Shown in pieces: positions 1 through 8,164 of a stretch of 23,114 nucleotides of DNA. Below the pieces are notes generated by a model that was not told where the DNA came from, searched no databases, and was given only the letters and a program-made list of their open reading frames with translations. Where the stretch lies: positions 1-23,114 of the forward strand of contig JABJEE010000124.1 in the NCBI GenBank assembly GCA_018665005.1, in the 5' to 3' direction. Position numbers and translations under genes: made by a program. The number at the start of each line of letters is the position of its first letter. Within the stretch, counting starts at the first letter, position 1. Source of the DNA: Flavobacteriales bacterium (GTDB lineage Bacteria; Bacteroidota; Bacteroidia; Flavobacteriales_D; Crocinitomicaceae).

Positions 1-1
1 C

Positions 2-943
2 AAAGGTATTCAGCTGATTAGCTTACAATCAACAAGTGATCAGGGATGTGTTAGAGATACTTCTTTTACAGTTGATGTAGCTGAGGAATTATCTGCTGAA
101 TTTACAGTAACTCCAAATACACTGATTACCGAAACACCAATGCTCTTCACTAATCAAAGTTTAAATATAGATTCATCATACTGGGACTTTGGGAATGGAA
201 ATGGTTTAGAATACAATACAAATAACCTCAATGAGGTGACTTATGAAAGTAATTTTAATGGTTCAAGTATAGATGTAATGCTCATTGTGAATAACCAACT
301 GGGATGTCGTGATACATCCGTTCAAACGTTTACCGTAAAAGAAGCTTTTTACGATTTGGCAATAGAGACGATTTTTGTTCAAGATATTAATGGATATCTA
401 ACCGTAGGTGCCGAAATCCAAAATCTCGGATCAATTCCCCTTGAAAATGCAGATTTATTCCTTAAAACGCCTGAAAATGGCTCCATTCAGGAATCTTGGA
501 CAGGAAGTATCGCACAAGATGCAAGCGAAATTTATATTTTTAATGCGCACCCTACATCCTATATCTCTTCACAAGACGAAACAGATCGGTATGTTTGTGT
601 TGAAGGTATTGGTGTAAATTCTCTTGGGTCTCCAGATGTTAATCCAAATAATAACACGACGTGTAAGAATATAGAAAGTACTGGGTTGATTGTTTTGCCT
701 ATTTATCCAAATCCAACTGAAGACGATATTACCCTTTCAATTTTACTGACCGAATCTTCGATCCTAAAGATAGAATTGGTCGATCAAAGTGGAAGATTGA
801 TTTACAATCAAAATAATCCCGAAAGTCTTGAACCTGGAATTCACAAAATTCAACTTCCTTTTTCTCAATTAAATAAAGGAATCTACTACGTTCGTGTATC
901 CGATGATTCCACTACCCTTTTGGAAAAAATAGTTAGGCTTTGA
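2..943 (+). CDS. Secreted PKD-domain protein with T9SS type A sorting domain (3' part only)
   Basis: Partial gene: frame 2 is open from the left edge, so the start lies outside and 313 codons plus TGA are visible. Around visible residues 30-110 there is a PKD-like beta-sandwich region, including a YWDFGNGNG stretch that resembles the PKD WDFGDG core and a following LGCRDTS segment. Residues about 115-215 resemble a CARDB-type adhesion domain (alternating hydrophobic strands, then DVNPNNNTT). The last 82 residues, starting at LPIYPNPTEDD and ending KIVRL, form a T9SS type A C-terminal sorting domain. In this family that domain directs export across the outer membrane by the type IX system and is then cleaved. 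The protein is therefore probably a cell-surface or released adhesin or enzyme. Its catalytic part, if any, lies upstream of the window, so no more specific function can be given. Confidence 0.85.
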   Translation, partial: KGIQLISLQSTSDQGCVRDTSFTVDVAEELSAEFTVTPNTLITETPMLFTNQSLNIDSSYWDFGNGNGLEYNTNNLNEVTYESNFNGSSIDVMLIVNNQLGCRDTSVQTFTVKEAFYDLAIETIFVQDINGYLTVGAEIQNLGSIPLENADLFLKTPENGSIQESWTGSIAQDASEIYIFNAHPTSYISSQDETDRYVCVEGIGVNSLGSPDVNPNNNTTCKNIESTGLIVLPIYPNPTEDDITLSILLTESSILKIELVDQSGRLIYNQNNPESLEPGIHKIQLPFSQLNKGIYYVRVSDDSTTLLEKIVRL

Positions 944-965
944 TTCTACTTCTTAGGAAGTAATC
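942..965 (+). terminator. Weak hairpin just after the stop codon, possible terminator
   Basis: GATT-CT-ACTTC and GAAGTAATC can pair as a nine-base-pair stem with a two-base bulge and a TTAG loop. The core TACTTC/GAAGTA is perfect. It overlaps the stop codon of the PKD/T9SS gene and precedes the promoter region of the next gene. No uridine run follows, so intrinsic termination here is only a possibility. Confidence 0.3.
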
Positions 966-974
966 AAACAATTT

Positions 975-982
975 CAACTTTG
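975..982 (+). promoter_or_regulatory. Possible -7 promoter box of the M1 aminopeptidase gene
   Basis: CAACTTTG differs from the Bacteroidota -7 consensus TAnnTTTG at one fixed position (C for T). It lies 28 bases before the ATG, giving an inferred leader of about 20 nt. No good TTG element is visible at the -33 position, so support is modest. Confidence 0.35.
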
Positions 983-1009
983 GTGCATTTATAAATAAAT
1001 AATTCATTC

Positions 1010-2959
1010 ATGAAAAAAATACAACTCCTCTCCTACTTCATCTTGACAAGCTCCATAATCATTGGACAAAGTAAATCACCAACCTGCTTTAAGAGAGATC
1101 GTGGACACAATTACAAAAGCAATTCATTATCTGTAAGTCAAATTGCCGAAACAGAAAAATACGATGTGACTTTTTACTACCTTAATTTGAGCATGACAAA
1201 TACCAGTACAAATCTGGATGGAAAGGTTGCGATGTATGCAAAAGCGAAAGAACCTTTAGATTCGGCACTTTTTGAACTTTTTCCCACTTTCAATATTTCA
1301 GGGATTACCGTAAATGGGCAATCTGTAAATTACAGTAGAGTTAACTCTGCAATAAAAGTACCTGTAAATGCACAATTAGATGAACAGTTTATCATCGAGA
1401 CGACTTACGATGGGACACCTCCAACAGCAGCAACAAATCCTCTAGGTGGAGCAGGAATGTCTCAGGACAACTCACCTACTTGGGGGAATGAGGTAGTTTG
1501 GTCGCTTTCAGAACCATTCTCTGCATATGAATGGTTTCCTTGTAAACAAAGCTTAACAGATAAGGCGGATAGCAGTTATTTTTATGTCATTGTTCCTTCA
1601 GATTTAAAAGCAGGATCCAATGGAGTATTGGAACAAGTAACTGACTTAGGTGGTGGTTTTAGCCGCTATGAATGGAAAAACAGACACCCCATTGACTATT
1701 ATTTAATATCTGTTTCTGTTGCTAGGTACGTGGAGTATAATGTCTACGCAAACCCTGTTGGAGCACCAAATCCCATTCTTATTCAGAATTACATCTATGA
1801 TAACCCCGAGACCCTGCCCTATTTCCAAGATGACATTGACGAAACTGTCGATTTCATGGAGTTGTTCTATGACTTATATGGTCCTTATCCCTTTGAGGAT
1901 GAAAAATATGGACACTGTATGGCTCCTTTTTCTGGTGGAATGGAGCATCAAACCATGACTACACAGGGATTTTTTAATAAAGGATTAACATCTCATGAGC
2001 TAGGGCATCAATGGTGGGGAGATCATGTGACATGCGCTTCTTGGTGCGACATCTGGATCAATGAAGGATTTGCATCATACAGTGAGTACCTCATGCTCGA
2101 AAACCTTTACCCGAATGAAAAAGATGGACATATGGTCGATGTTCATGATAACGTTATGAATCAAAACGGTGGAAGTGTTTGGGTATTAGACAGCTTAAAT
2201 GAAAATAGAATCTTTAGCGGAAGACTCACCTATGATAAAGGCGCTGCAATTATTCACTCAATGCGATACATGATTAATGATGATGAGCTATTTTTTCAAG
2301 TATTAAAAGACTTTCAAATTACATATGCCGATGGAACAGCCTACGGGATTGACTTTAAGAATGCACTAGAATCTGCTTCAGGAATGGATTTTACTGATTT
2401 TTTTGAGCAATGGTATTTTGGTGAAGGATACCCAAGCTATTCTATTGAATGGGAACAAATTGAATCAGACCTAAGCATTCAAATCAACCATACAAGTTCA
2501 AAACCCAATGTAACTCCAACATTTACAAGTGATCTAGATGTGAGATTCCAAAGACTTGGACTTCCCGATACCACAATTCGTTTTTCAATATCAAGTAATA
2601 ACGAAGTGTTTAATATTGATGGTATTGGTTCTATAACTGGAGTCATAAGTATAGATCCTGAAAACTGGATAATAAATGAATCCGGATCAATTACTGGAAA
2701 CGATATCACTGGATTAGAGTCTGCAAGTGAAAGAGAAAAAATATACTTCAGTCCCAATCCATCCGATGGTGTTTTTTACATTGAAAATTTAAATTCTCCT
2801 GCGCATATTATCGTTAGGGACATGAATGGAAAAATCAGAAAACAAACGGATGTCTTACCGAATGAGCTAATCGACATTAAAGAATTAGGTAAAGGTTCTT
2901 ATGTGATTGAATTACAGATTAGTAAATACATTAAAAGACTAAAACTCATCACGTTTTAA
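1010..2959 (+). CDS. Secreted M1-family zinc aminopeptidase with T9SS sorting domain
   Basis: 649 residues. A signal peptide (MKK then a hydrophobic stretch to about residue 20, ending in IIGQ) is followed by the M1 N-terminal beta domain. The gluzincin catalytic site is complete: HELGH at 329-333 and the third zinc ligand E352 in NEGFASYSE, exactly the HExxH-x18-E spacing of M1 peptidases. The exopeptidase motif is GGMEH (309-313) rather than the usual GxMEN. A TYDKGAA segment downstream probably carries the transition-state tyrosine. Residues 577-649 (KIYFSPNPSDG to the C-terminus) form a T9SS type A sorting domain, so the enzyme is expected at the cell surface or outside, trimming N-terminal residues from peptides for nutrition. 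It follows another T9SS cargo gene but has its own spacer of 66 nt. The stop lies only 4 nt from the end of the convergent ppx-like gene. Confidence 0.93.
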   Translation: MKKIQLLSYFILTSSIIIGQSKSPTCFKRDRGHNYKSNSLSVSQIAETEKYDVTFYYLNLSMTNTSTNLDGKVAMYAKAKEPLDSALFELFPTFNISGITVNGQSVNYSRVNSAIKVPVNAQLDEQFIIETTYDGTPPTAATNPLGGAGMSQDNSPTWGNEVVWSLSEPFSAYEWFPCKQSLTDKADSSYFYVIVPSDLKAGSNGVLEQVTDLGGGFSRYEWKNRHPIDYYLISVSVARYVEYNVYANPVGAPNPILIQNYIYDNPETLPYFQDDIDETVDFMELFYDLYGPYPFEDEKYGHCMAPFSGGMEHQTMTTQGFFNKGLTSHELGHQWWGDHVTCASWCDIWINEGFASYSEYLMLENLYPNEKDGHMVDVHDNVMNQNGGSVWVLDSLNENRIFSGRLTYDKGAAIIHSMRYMINDDELFFQVLKDFQITYADGTAYGIDFKNALESASGMDFTDFFEQWYFGEGYPSYSIEWEQIESDLSIQINHTSSKPNVTPTFTSDLDVRFQRLGLPDTTIRFSISSNNEVFNIDGIGSITGVISIDPENWIINESGSITGNDITGLESASEREKIYFSPNPSDGVFYIENLNSPAHIIVRDMNGKIRKQTDVLPNELIDIKELGKGSYVIELQISKYIKRLKLITF

Positions 2960-2963
2960 CCCT

Positions 2964-3851
2964 TCACTCACTCAATGCTCCTTCTTTCAATGAGAAAGGA
3001 GAAATCAGAACTTTCTTAACATTTAATTGCTGTAAAACCCACCGGGTTTTCACAGCTGCAAAAGGCGCCATTTTTTTTCGAATGGGAATAATAAATTCAT
3101 TTTGATTTCGCTCATTCTGAGTTGAAAAAATCAAATCATCCAACGACTCCATAAATGGTTGAACTTCAAGCTCCATTATCTCTGTTGATAATGGATACGT
3201 TTTCTTATAAATCAATTCGTAAAAAGTTTCAAAGGTCCCTGATGAACCGATAAGGCACTCCACATTTTTATTCAAGAAAAATCCATTTGATTCATTTTCA
3301 ATATAGCTCTCAATCTTTTCTACATCTGATTTCGTAAAAGGATCGGAGCAAGAGAAGGTTTGATAGAGTCTAGAAACACCTATCTTCAAGGATACGAGTT
3401 CACCCATACCATTTTGATTTGCGCGAATAAACTCTGTACTCCCACCGCCAATATCCATGATCATTGATTCCGACTGGAACTTGTGACACATTGAAACACC
3501 TTGAAAAATGAATTTTGCTTCTTGATTCCCATCAATAACGATAACATCTCGACCCACCTCTTTTTTAACGAGTTGTAAAAAGTCAGTAGAGTTTTTTGCT
3601 TCTCTCACTGCTGCCGTTGCGATAAGTCTTACCTCCTCAACTTCCAACCCCTTAATTATATCCTCGAATTCGATCAATGCTTTTATCGCACGAGACATGG
3701 CGTCATTTGTGATTAAACCTTTGGTAATTCCCCCCATCCCAAGAGCGACACCTCTTTTGGTTGAATAAATAACCTTTAATCCCTCGGGTAAATGTTCGGC
3801 TATTAATAAATTAAAAGTATTGGTTCCAATATCAATAACACATTTTAGCAT
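2964..3851 (-). CDS. Ppx/GppA phosphatase family protein
   Basis: 295 residues, an ASKHA-fold phosphatase of the exopolyphosphatase / pppGpp phosphohydrolase family. Visible motifs are the N-terminal phosphate loop DIGTNTFNLL (about 7-16), ATAAVREAKN (78-87), E111 in GNQEAKF at the position of the family's catalytic glutamate, and the second phosphate loop DIGGGSTE (133-140). It is much shorter than E. coli Ppx or GppA (about 500 residues) and lacks their C-terminal HD-like domains, which is common for single-domain members in this phylum. Substrate (polyphosphate or pppGpp) cannot be told from sequence, so no gene symbol is given. Its ATG overlaps the TAA of the upstream permease by one base (TAATG), suggesting translational coupling at the end of a long minus-strand run. 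No ppk gene is present in the window. Confidence 0.9.
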   Translation of the reverse strand: MLKCVIDIGTNTFNLLIAEHLPEGLKVIYSTKRGVALGMGGITKGLITNDAMSRAIKALIEFEDIIKGLEVEEVRLIATAAVREAKNSTDFLQLVKKEVGRDVIVIDGNQEAKFIFQGVSMCHKFQSESMIMDIGGGSTEFIRANQNGMGELVSLKIGVSRLYQTFSCSDPFTKSDVEKIESYIENESNGFFLNKNVECLIGSSGTFETFYELIYKKTYPLSTEIMELEVQPFMESLDDLIFSTQNERNQNEFIIPIRKKMAPFAAVKTRWVLQQLNVKKVLISPFSLKEGALSE

Positions 3852-5179
3852 TAATCAGATTTAAGCCAAGTGAATATTTTCTTTAAAGATAATGTATGGC
3901 CATATTCCAATATGCCTCCTTTAAATATTCGACTCGCTATATAAAGCATCAGACATGACGAGATGAAAAGAATGGTCAAAGAAACAACAAGAAGGTATCC
4001 CGTTCCTTCCGGATAACCTTGACAAATTTTCACCATCAAAACAACAGGTGATGTAAAAGGAACGAACTGACAAATACTTGTGAAATCTGATTCAGGATGT
4101 AAAACAGAAAAATAACCTGCATAAAGAGAAAACAATAATAAAGCGATAATAGGAAATGAAAATTGTTGACCATCACTTTCCGAACCTGTTCCTGCTGCTA
4201 TAAAGCTGAAAAATGAACCATAGAAAAAATAAGCCAAAACAAAAGTGATAAAAAACACAGGTAAAATGACCACAAGGTTGAGCCTGTCATAAATAAGGTC
4301 AATCATTTCATTTTGATGCAAATCATTAAACTGACCATATAAAACATCCGTTCCTTCATTCAGCTGAATGTTCAGATAATCATCAGACATAAAAAATTCT
4401 GTAAAAATATAATTTTGAAAAACCCACAATCCGACTCCGACAATACCAAACCACACGATTAGCTGAAATACAGCAGAAAGCGCAATACCAATCATCTTTC
4501 CAAGCATCAGCTGTCGAGGCTTTACAACAGATACCAGTACTTCTACAATTCGATTTGATTTCTCCCTTGAGATGCCTCTTAATATTGACATTCCAAACAT
4601 GAGAATGAACAGAAATATCATAAAACCAAAGAATAATCCAGCCCACCCTTCTGAATTTGATTCTATACCTGTTGGATCATCAATATTTCGAAAATCCATA
4701 TTTAAAGGCTGTTTTATTTGACGAAACCGATCCACTGTAAGATTAGTGAACTCTTTTACCATCACCTCCTCAACACGCCTCTCTATATTAAATTTCATTA
4801 GGTTTTTATTATCAGCAGACAAAAAATCCCTGTAGAAGACAAACACTTTTTTATTATTGAGGACCTTTTCATTAACCTCGACTAAAACATCATACTTTTG
4901 ATAATCTTTCCCTTTCTTGAAATCATCTAATTCAATATAACCATCTAAAAAATAATAGTTTACACTTTTGCTTTCCTTGGAAGAAATCACACCATCCATA
5001 ATGTTTCCCGGATCAGCAATTAGAATGTTTAGCTCTTTTTTACCTTCATCGTTTGCTTTGACAAGGAAATAGGCAAGAGTCAAAACCATTAATGGCCCAA
5101 TCAAAAGCATCATAAGAAAGGATTTATTCAAAACCCTTTCCCGAAACTCGCGCATTGCTATAATCCAGCTTTGTTTCAT
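3851..5179 (-). CDS. ABC-2 type transporter permease (NatB-like)
   Basis: 442 residues with the layout of NatB / ABC-2 permeases. A short cytoplasmic start (MKQSWIIAMREFRERV) is followed by a membrane segment at about 20-42. Then comes a large hydrophilic extracytoplasmic domain to about 180, then five or so further membrane segments (about 183-203, 225-250, 310-335, 345-365 and 395-420). The GISREKSNRIVEVL stretch after the second membrane segment is the conserved coupling region of this family, which contacts the ATPase. The gene starts inside the end of the ATPase gene (ATGA overlap), so the two products should form one exporter. The substrate is not evident; relatives export sodium, antibiotics or other small molecules, and that is family knowledge rather than something seen here. 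The stop overlaps the ppx-like start by one base. Confidence 0.9.
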   Translation of the reverse strand: MKQSWIIAMREFRERVLNKSFLMMLLIGPLMVLTLAYFLVKANDEGKKELNILIADPGNIMDGVISSKESKSVNYYFLDGYIELDDFKKGKDYQKYDVLVEVNEKVLNNKKVFVFYRDFLSADNKNLMKFNIERRVEEVMVKEFTNLTVDRFRQIKQPLNMDFRNIDDPTGIESNSEGWAGLFFGFMIFLFILMFGMSILRGISREKSNRIVEVLVSVVKPRQLMLGKMIGIALSAVFQLIVWFGIVGVGLWVFQNYIFTEFFMSDDYLNIQLNEGTDVLYGQFNDLHQNEMIDLIYDRLNLVVILPVFFITFVLAYFFYGSFFSFIAAGTGSESDGQQFSFPIIALLLFSLYAGYFSVLHPESDFTSICQFVPFTSPVVLMVKICQGYPEGTGYLLVVSLTILFISSCLMLYIASRIFKGGILEYGHTLSLKKIFTWLKSD

Positions 5180-6099
5180 TGATTTACTTTTCCGTTATTC
5201 ACCAATTCTAAAAATATTTCTTGCATGTTTGGTTTCTTCCTAGAGACATATTCGATACTGACATGCCCTTTAAGGTTAGAAATAAGATCATCAACAGACC
5301 TCTGACCTCTTTGGGCAAGTAAGGCTTCAAATAACTCCTCCTCTATTTCATCCTGATCTACCAATTCAAAATCCGTCCACAAGGCATTGGCAAATGCCAT
5401 TTTGGTACCGCGATATCTTACAATAAATTCTGTAGATTGATGGGTTTTGTTCAAATCAGAAAATGATGAGTCTGCTATTTTCTCTCCATCATTCAATAGC
5501 AACACATTCGAGCATACATCCTGAACACTTTGCATATTGTGCGTGCTCAATAAAATTGTTTTGCCTTTATTTTTTAGTGCGTGAAGCTCTGACATGATTA
5601 AATCCACATTAATTGGATCAAAACCACTTAATGGTTCATCCATTACTATAAACTCTGGGTCGTGAACCAACGCAGCAATAAACTGAACTTTTTGAGCCAT
5701 TCCTTTGGATAAAGAATGGATTCTTTGGTGCTTCCAATCCTTAACCTCAAATTTATCTAACCAGTAATCAATTTGTCGTTCGCTATCTATTTTTGTCATC
5801 CCTCGAAGGCGACATAAAAAGGAGAGTTGATCTTTAACAGACATCGCCTTATATAAACCTCTTTCTTCTGGCAGATAGCCCATTAATTTTAAATGAGATT
5901 GATTCAGTAATTCACCTTTATATCTGAGATGTCCTGAACTGGGAAGAATCATTTGATTGATGATCCTAATAAGAGTCGTCTTTCCCGCTCCATTTGGACC
6001 AAGTAAACCCGTAATTTGACCACTTGGTATACGGGCTGAAACATTGTTTAATGCAAGCTTGCGTTGATAAGATTTTGAAACTTCACAAATTTCAATCAT
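5176..6099 (-). CDS. ABC transporter ATP-binding protein (NatA-like)
   Basis: 307 residues from the chosen ATG. The frame extends six codons upstream (MYYYDT, from 6117), but MIEICEVSKSY is the typical start of this family. Motifs: Walker A GPNGAGKT (34-41), signature LSKGMAQ (130-136, the LSKG variant usual for NatA-type ATPases), Walker B IVMDEPLSG with D154 and E155, and H-loop STHN with H187. The Q-loop position reads YLPEERGLY. After about residue 215 comes the extra C-terminal domain found on many NatA-like ATPases (DUF4162-like). It powers the NatB-like permease encoded directly downstream, with a 4-nt ATGA overlap. It follows the CPBP protease gene with a 31-nt gap. No convincing promoter is visible in that gap, so it is probably co-transcribed with the genes upstream. 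Confidence 0.93.
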   Translation of the reverse strand: MIEICEVSKSYQRKLALNNVSARIPSGQITGLLGPNGAGKTTLIRIINQMILPSSGHLRYKGELLNQSHLKLMGYLPEERGLYKAMSVKDQLSFLCRLRGMTKIDSERQIDYWLDKFEVKDWKHQRIHSLSKGMAQKVQFIAALVHDPEFIVMDEPLSGFDPINVDLIMSELHALKNKGKTILLSTHNMQSVQDVCSNVLLLNDGEKIADSSFSDLNKTHQSTEFIVRYRGTKMAFANALWTDFELVDQDEIEEELFEALLAQRGQRSVDDLISNLKGHVSIEYVSRKKPNMQEIFLELVNNGKVNQ

Positions 6100-6130
6100 G
6101 GTATCGTAATAATACAAAAAACTTGATTAG

Positions 6131-7042
6131 TTAATTCGCATCATTCCAAGTTTCTTTCAACGAAGTCCATTTAAATATTCGTTTGTAAATCAAAAATAAG
6201 ATAGGGAAAACGGCCAAAGAAATGAGTAAATCAAACCAGCTTAGCTCAGGGGGTGCCGTATTGACATAAATCGCATTGGTTTGAAACACTTGCCAGTCAT
6301 TGGAAACCAATAAAGCCATAAATATATTATTTGCAGCATGATACCCTATAGACAACTCCAGACCATTATCATACATCGCCAAGAGTCCTAAAAACACTCC
6401 AGAAGCCACATAATATAATAGAACATGATTTCCAATCGCCGCAATCTCTGGATTCCCAAGGTGCATCAAGCCGAACATAATACCTGACAGAATCACAGCA
6501 TGTTTATTAGAGCCTATTTTCATTTTTAATCCCTGCATTAAATAACCCCGAAAAATGAGCTCTTCAATAGTGGTTTGAATGGGTATGATGAGCAATGCGA
6601 TAATCACAAGTACCCAAAATTTAGAAAAGTCAAAACTCCAAATGTAGGAGTCACTATAATAGATCTCAAAAAATGTTGTAATGGATAAAACGGAAAGAAT
6701 CAAGAAAAAGCTAATAAAGACGCGCTTCCAATCAAAAGAATCTCTTGCTGTAAAAACAGACCTTATAGATCTTTTATGGATGTATTTTATCGCCAATAGA
6801 AATGCAACAAAAACCACAATAAACGGAAACATGAGCCAAAACAAGACTCTATTCTTGCCTAAAATGGAAACAAAATGGTCCATTGTAAGACCTGTTCCAT
6901 CACCGATGGTTTCATGAAAGCTATAATCGATAGATAAACCAGATGAACCTAAAATATAGGCAAGAAAGATAATTGAAATGGTCAAAACAAAAGGCTTTAC
7001 GCCTATGTCACCTGTTTTGCCCTGATCAATATACCTCATCAT
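6131..7042 (-). CDS. CPBP family intramembrane glutamic protease
   Basis: 303 residues, strongly hydrophobic with about eight membrane segments. The CPBP (Abi, CAAX protease and bacteriocin-processing) motifs are all present. Motif 1 is EELIFR with E160, E161 and R165. Motif 2 is FGLMH with F190 and H194. Motif 3 is YHAANN with H235 and N239. In this family the paired glutamates and histidines form the active site inside the membrane. The substrate is unknown; bacterial members act in envelope stress, bacteriocin immunity or protein processing. The first ATG overlaps the dnaJ stop (ATGATGA), and a second ATG follows at once, so the true start may be one codon later. Its position in the grpE-dnaJ run suggests, as inference, a membrane-protein quality role. 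Confidence 0.9.
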   Translation of the reverse strand: MMRYIDQGKTGDIGVKPFVLTISIIFLAYILGSSGLSIDYSFHETIGDGTGLTMDHFVSILGKNRVLFWLMFPFIVVFVAFLLAIKYIHKRSIRSVFTARDSFDWKRVFISFFLILSVLSITTFFEIYYSDSYIWSFDFSKFWVLVIIALLIIPIQTTIEELIFRGYLMQGLKMKIGSNKHAVILSGIMFGLMHLGNPEIAAIGNHVLLYYVASGVFLGLLAMYDNGLELSIGYHAANNIFMALLVSNDWQVFQTNAIYVNTAPPELSWFDLLISLAVFPILFLIYKRIFKWTSLKETWNDAN

Positions 7043-8154
7043 GAGAACATGTCACGCATTTTGGTAAAGAAACCCTTATCCTTATTGTCAGGATTTGGAA
7101 TAAAGTTTGCGGAATCTTGAAGTTTTTCAATAAGCTCTTTTTCAGATTTTGTCAATTCAGTAGGCGTCCATATGTTGATATGTACAAACATATCACCAGA
7201 ACCATAGCCCTGAACATTAGATAAACCTTTTCCTCTTAGTCTTAAAACTTTACCACTCTGTGTTCCCGGCTCGACCTTAATCTTTGCTTTTCCCGAGATT
7301 GTTGGCACCTCAACACTTGCACCTAAAACGGCATCCATAAAACTCACAATTGCCTCGTAATGAACATTGTCACCATCTCTTTTTAATTCAGCATGTTCAA
7401 CTTCTTCGATAACCACCATCAAATCACCCGGAACGCCGTTAAAAGGACCAGCATTACCTTTTCCTCTTACACTTAACTGCATCCCTTCTTCAACTCCTGC
7501 AGGAATCTCAATTTCAATAACCTCTTCTTGTCTTTTAAGACCATTTTGATCAGTGCCTGCAGGTTTTTTATCAATCATTTTACCTGCTCCATGACACACG
7601 TTACATGCGGACTGAGTCTGCATTGCACCGATAAAGGTTTGTGCCATTCTGGTTATTCTACCTGTACCCTTACAATTGGAACAAGTCTTAAAAGTTACCC
7701 CTTCAGCATTAACGAGTTTGTTGACCTTTATTTTTTTCTTGACACCATTAGCGATATCTTCAAGTGTCAATTTCATTTTTACGCGCAGATTCGAGCCTTT
7801 TACCACACGAGATCCTCCGCCTCTACTTCCTCCAAAACTTCCTCCAAAAGCACCTCCAAAAACATCACCAAATTGAGAAAAGATATCATCCATATTCATT
7901 CCGCCGCCACCGCCGCCGAATCCTTGGCCCATCCCTGCATGACCATATTGATCATATCGGGATTTTTTCTCAGCAGAGCTCAACACTTCATATGCCTCAG
8001 CTGCTTCTTTAAATTTATCCTCAGCCGAAGCATCACCAGGGTTTTTATCTGGATGAAATTTTAACGCTAATTTTCTGTAGGCTTTTTTAATCTCTGACTC
8101 TGAAGCACTTTTAGAAACGCCTAAAATCTCATAATAATCTCTCTTTTGACTCAT
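7039..8154 (-). CDS. dnaJ: Chaperone protein DnaJ with a reduced zinc domain
   Basis: 371 residues. The J domain (about 5-70) has the HPD motif at 34-36 that stimulates DnaK ATPase. A G/F-rich linker follows (about 74-115), whose GGxFGG units come from a 12-bp DNA repeat near 7829-7861. Then comes a cysteine domain and the two C-terminal substrate-binding beta domains (IPAGVEEGMQL, GLSNVQGYGSGDM). Standard DnaJ has four CxxCxGxG motifs. Here only two exist, CSNCKGTG (C158, C161) and CNVCHGAG (C184, C187), matching motifs 2 and 3. The places of motifs 1 and 4 hold VNAEGVTFK and GTDQNGLKR. The gene lies 10 nt after grpE and overlaps the CPBP gene. As co-chaperone it delivers unfolded clients to DnaK, which is not encoded in the window. 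Confidence 0.97.
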   Translation of the reverse strand: MSQKRDYYEILGVSKSASESEIKKAYRKLALKFHPDKNPGDASAEDKFKEAAEAYEVLSSAEKKSRYDQYGHAGMGQGFGGGGGGMNMDDIFSQFGDVFGGAFGGSFGGSRGGGSRVVKGSNLRVKMKLTLEDIANGVKKKIKVNKLVNAEGVTFKTCSNCKGTGRITRMAQTFIGAMQTQSACNVCHGAGKMIDKKPAGTDQNGLKRQEEVIEIEIPAGVEEGMQLSVRGKGNAGPFNGVPGDLMVVIEEVEHAELKRDGDNVHYEAIVSFMDAVLGASVEVPTISGKAKIKVEPGTQSGKVLRLRGKGLSNVQGYGSGDMFVHINIWTPTELTKSEKELIEKLQDSANFIPNPDNKDKGFFTKMRDMFS

Positions 8155-8164
8155 ATACTTCAGT

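Noticed and set aside
2981..3001. Hairpin CTTCTTTC-AATGA-GAAAGGAG near the M1/ppx-like boundary as a bidirectional terminator
   Set aside because: It lies inside the ppx-like coding end, one pair is a wobble, and no T run follows in either direction.
6100..6117. N-terminal extension MYYYDT of the NatA-like ATPase
   Set aside because: The family starts at MIEICEVSK-like sequence, and the extra codons overlap the short gap after the CPBP gene without support.
7528..8064. A 178-codon open frame on the plus strand opposite dnaJ
   Set aside because: It is the mirror of dnaJ coding sequence, with a Ser/Thr/Ile/Phe-rich translation, no recognisable domain and no promoter. dnaJ on the other strand is certain.
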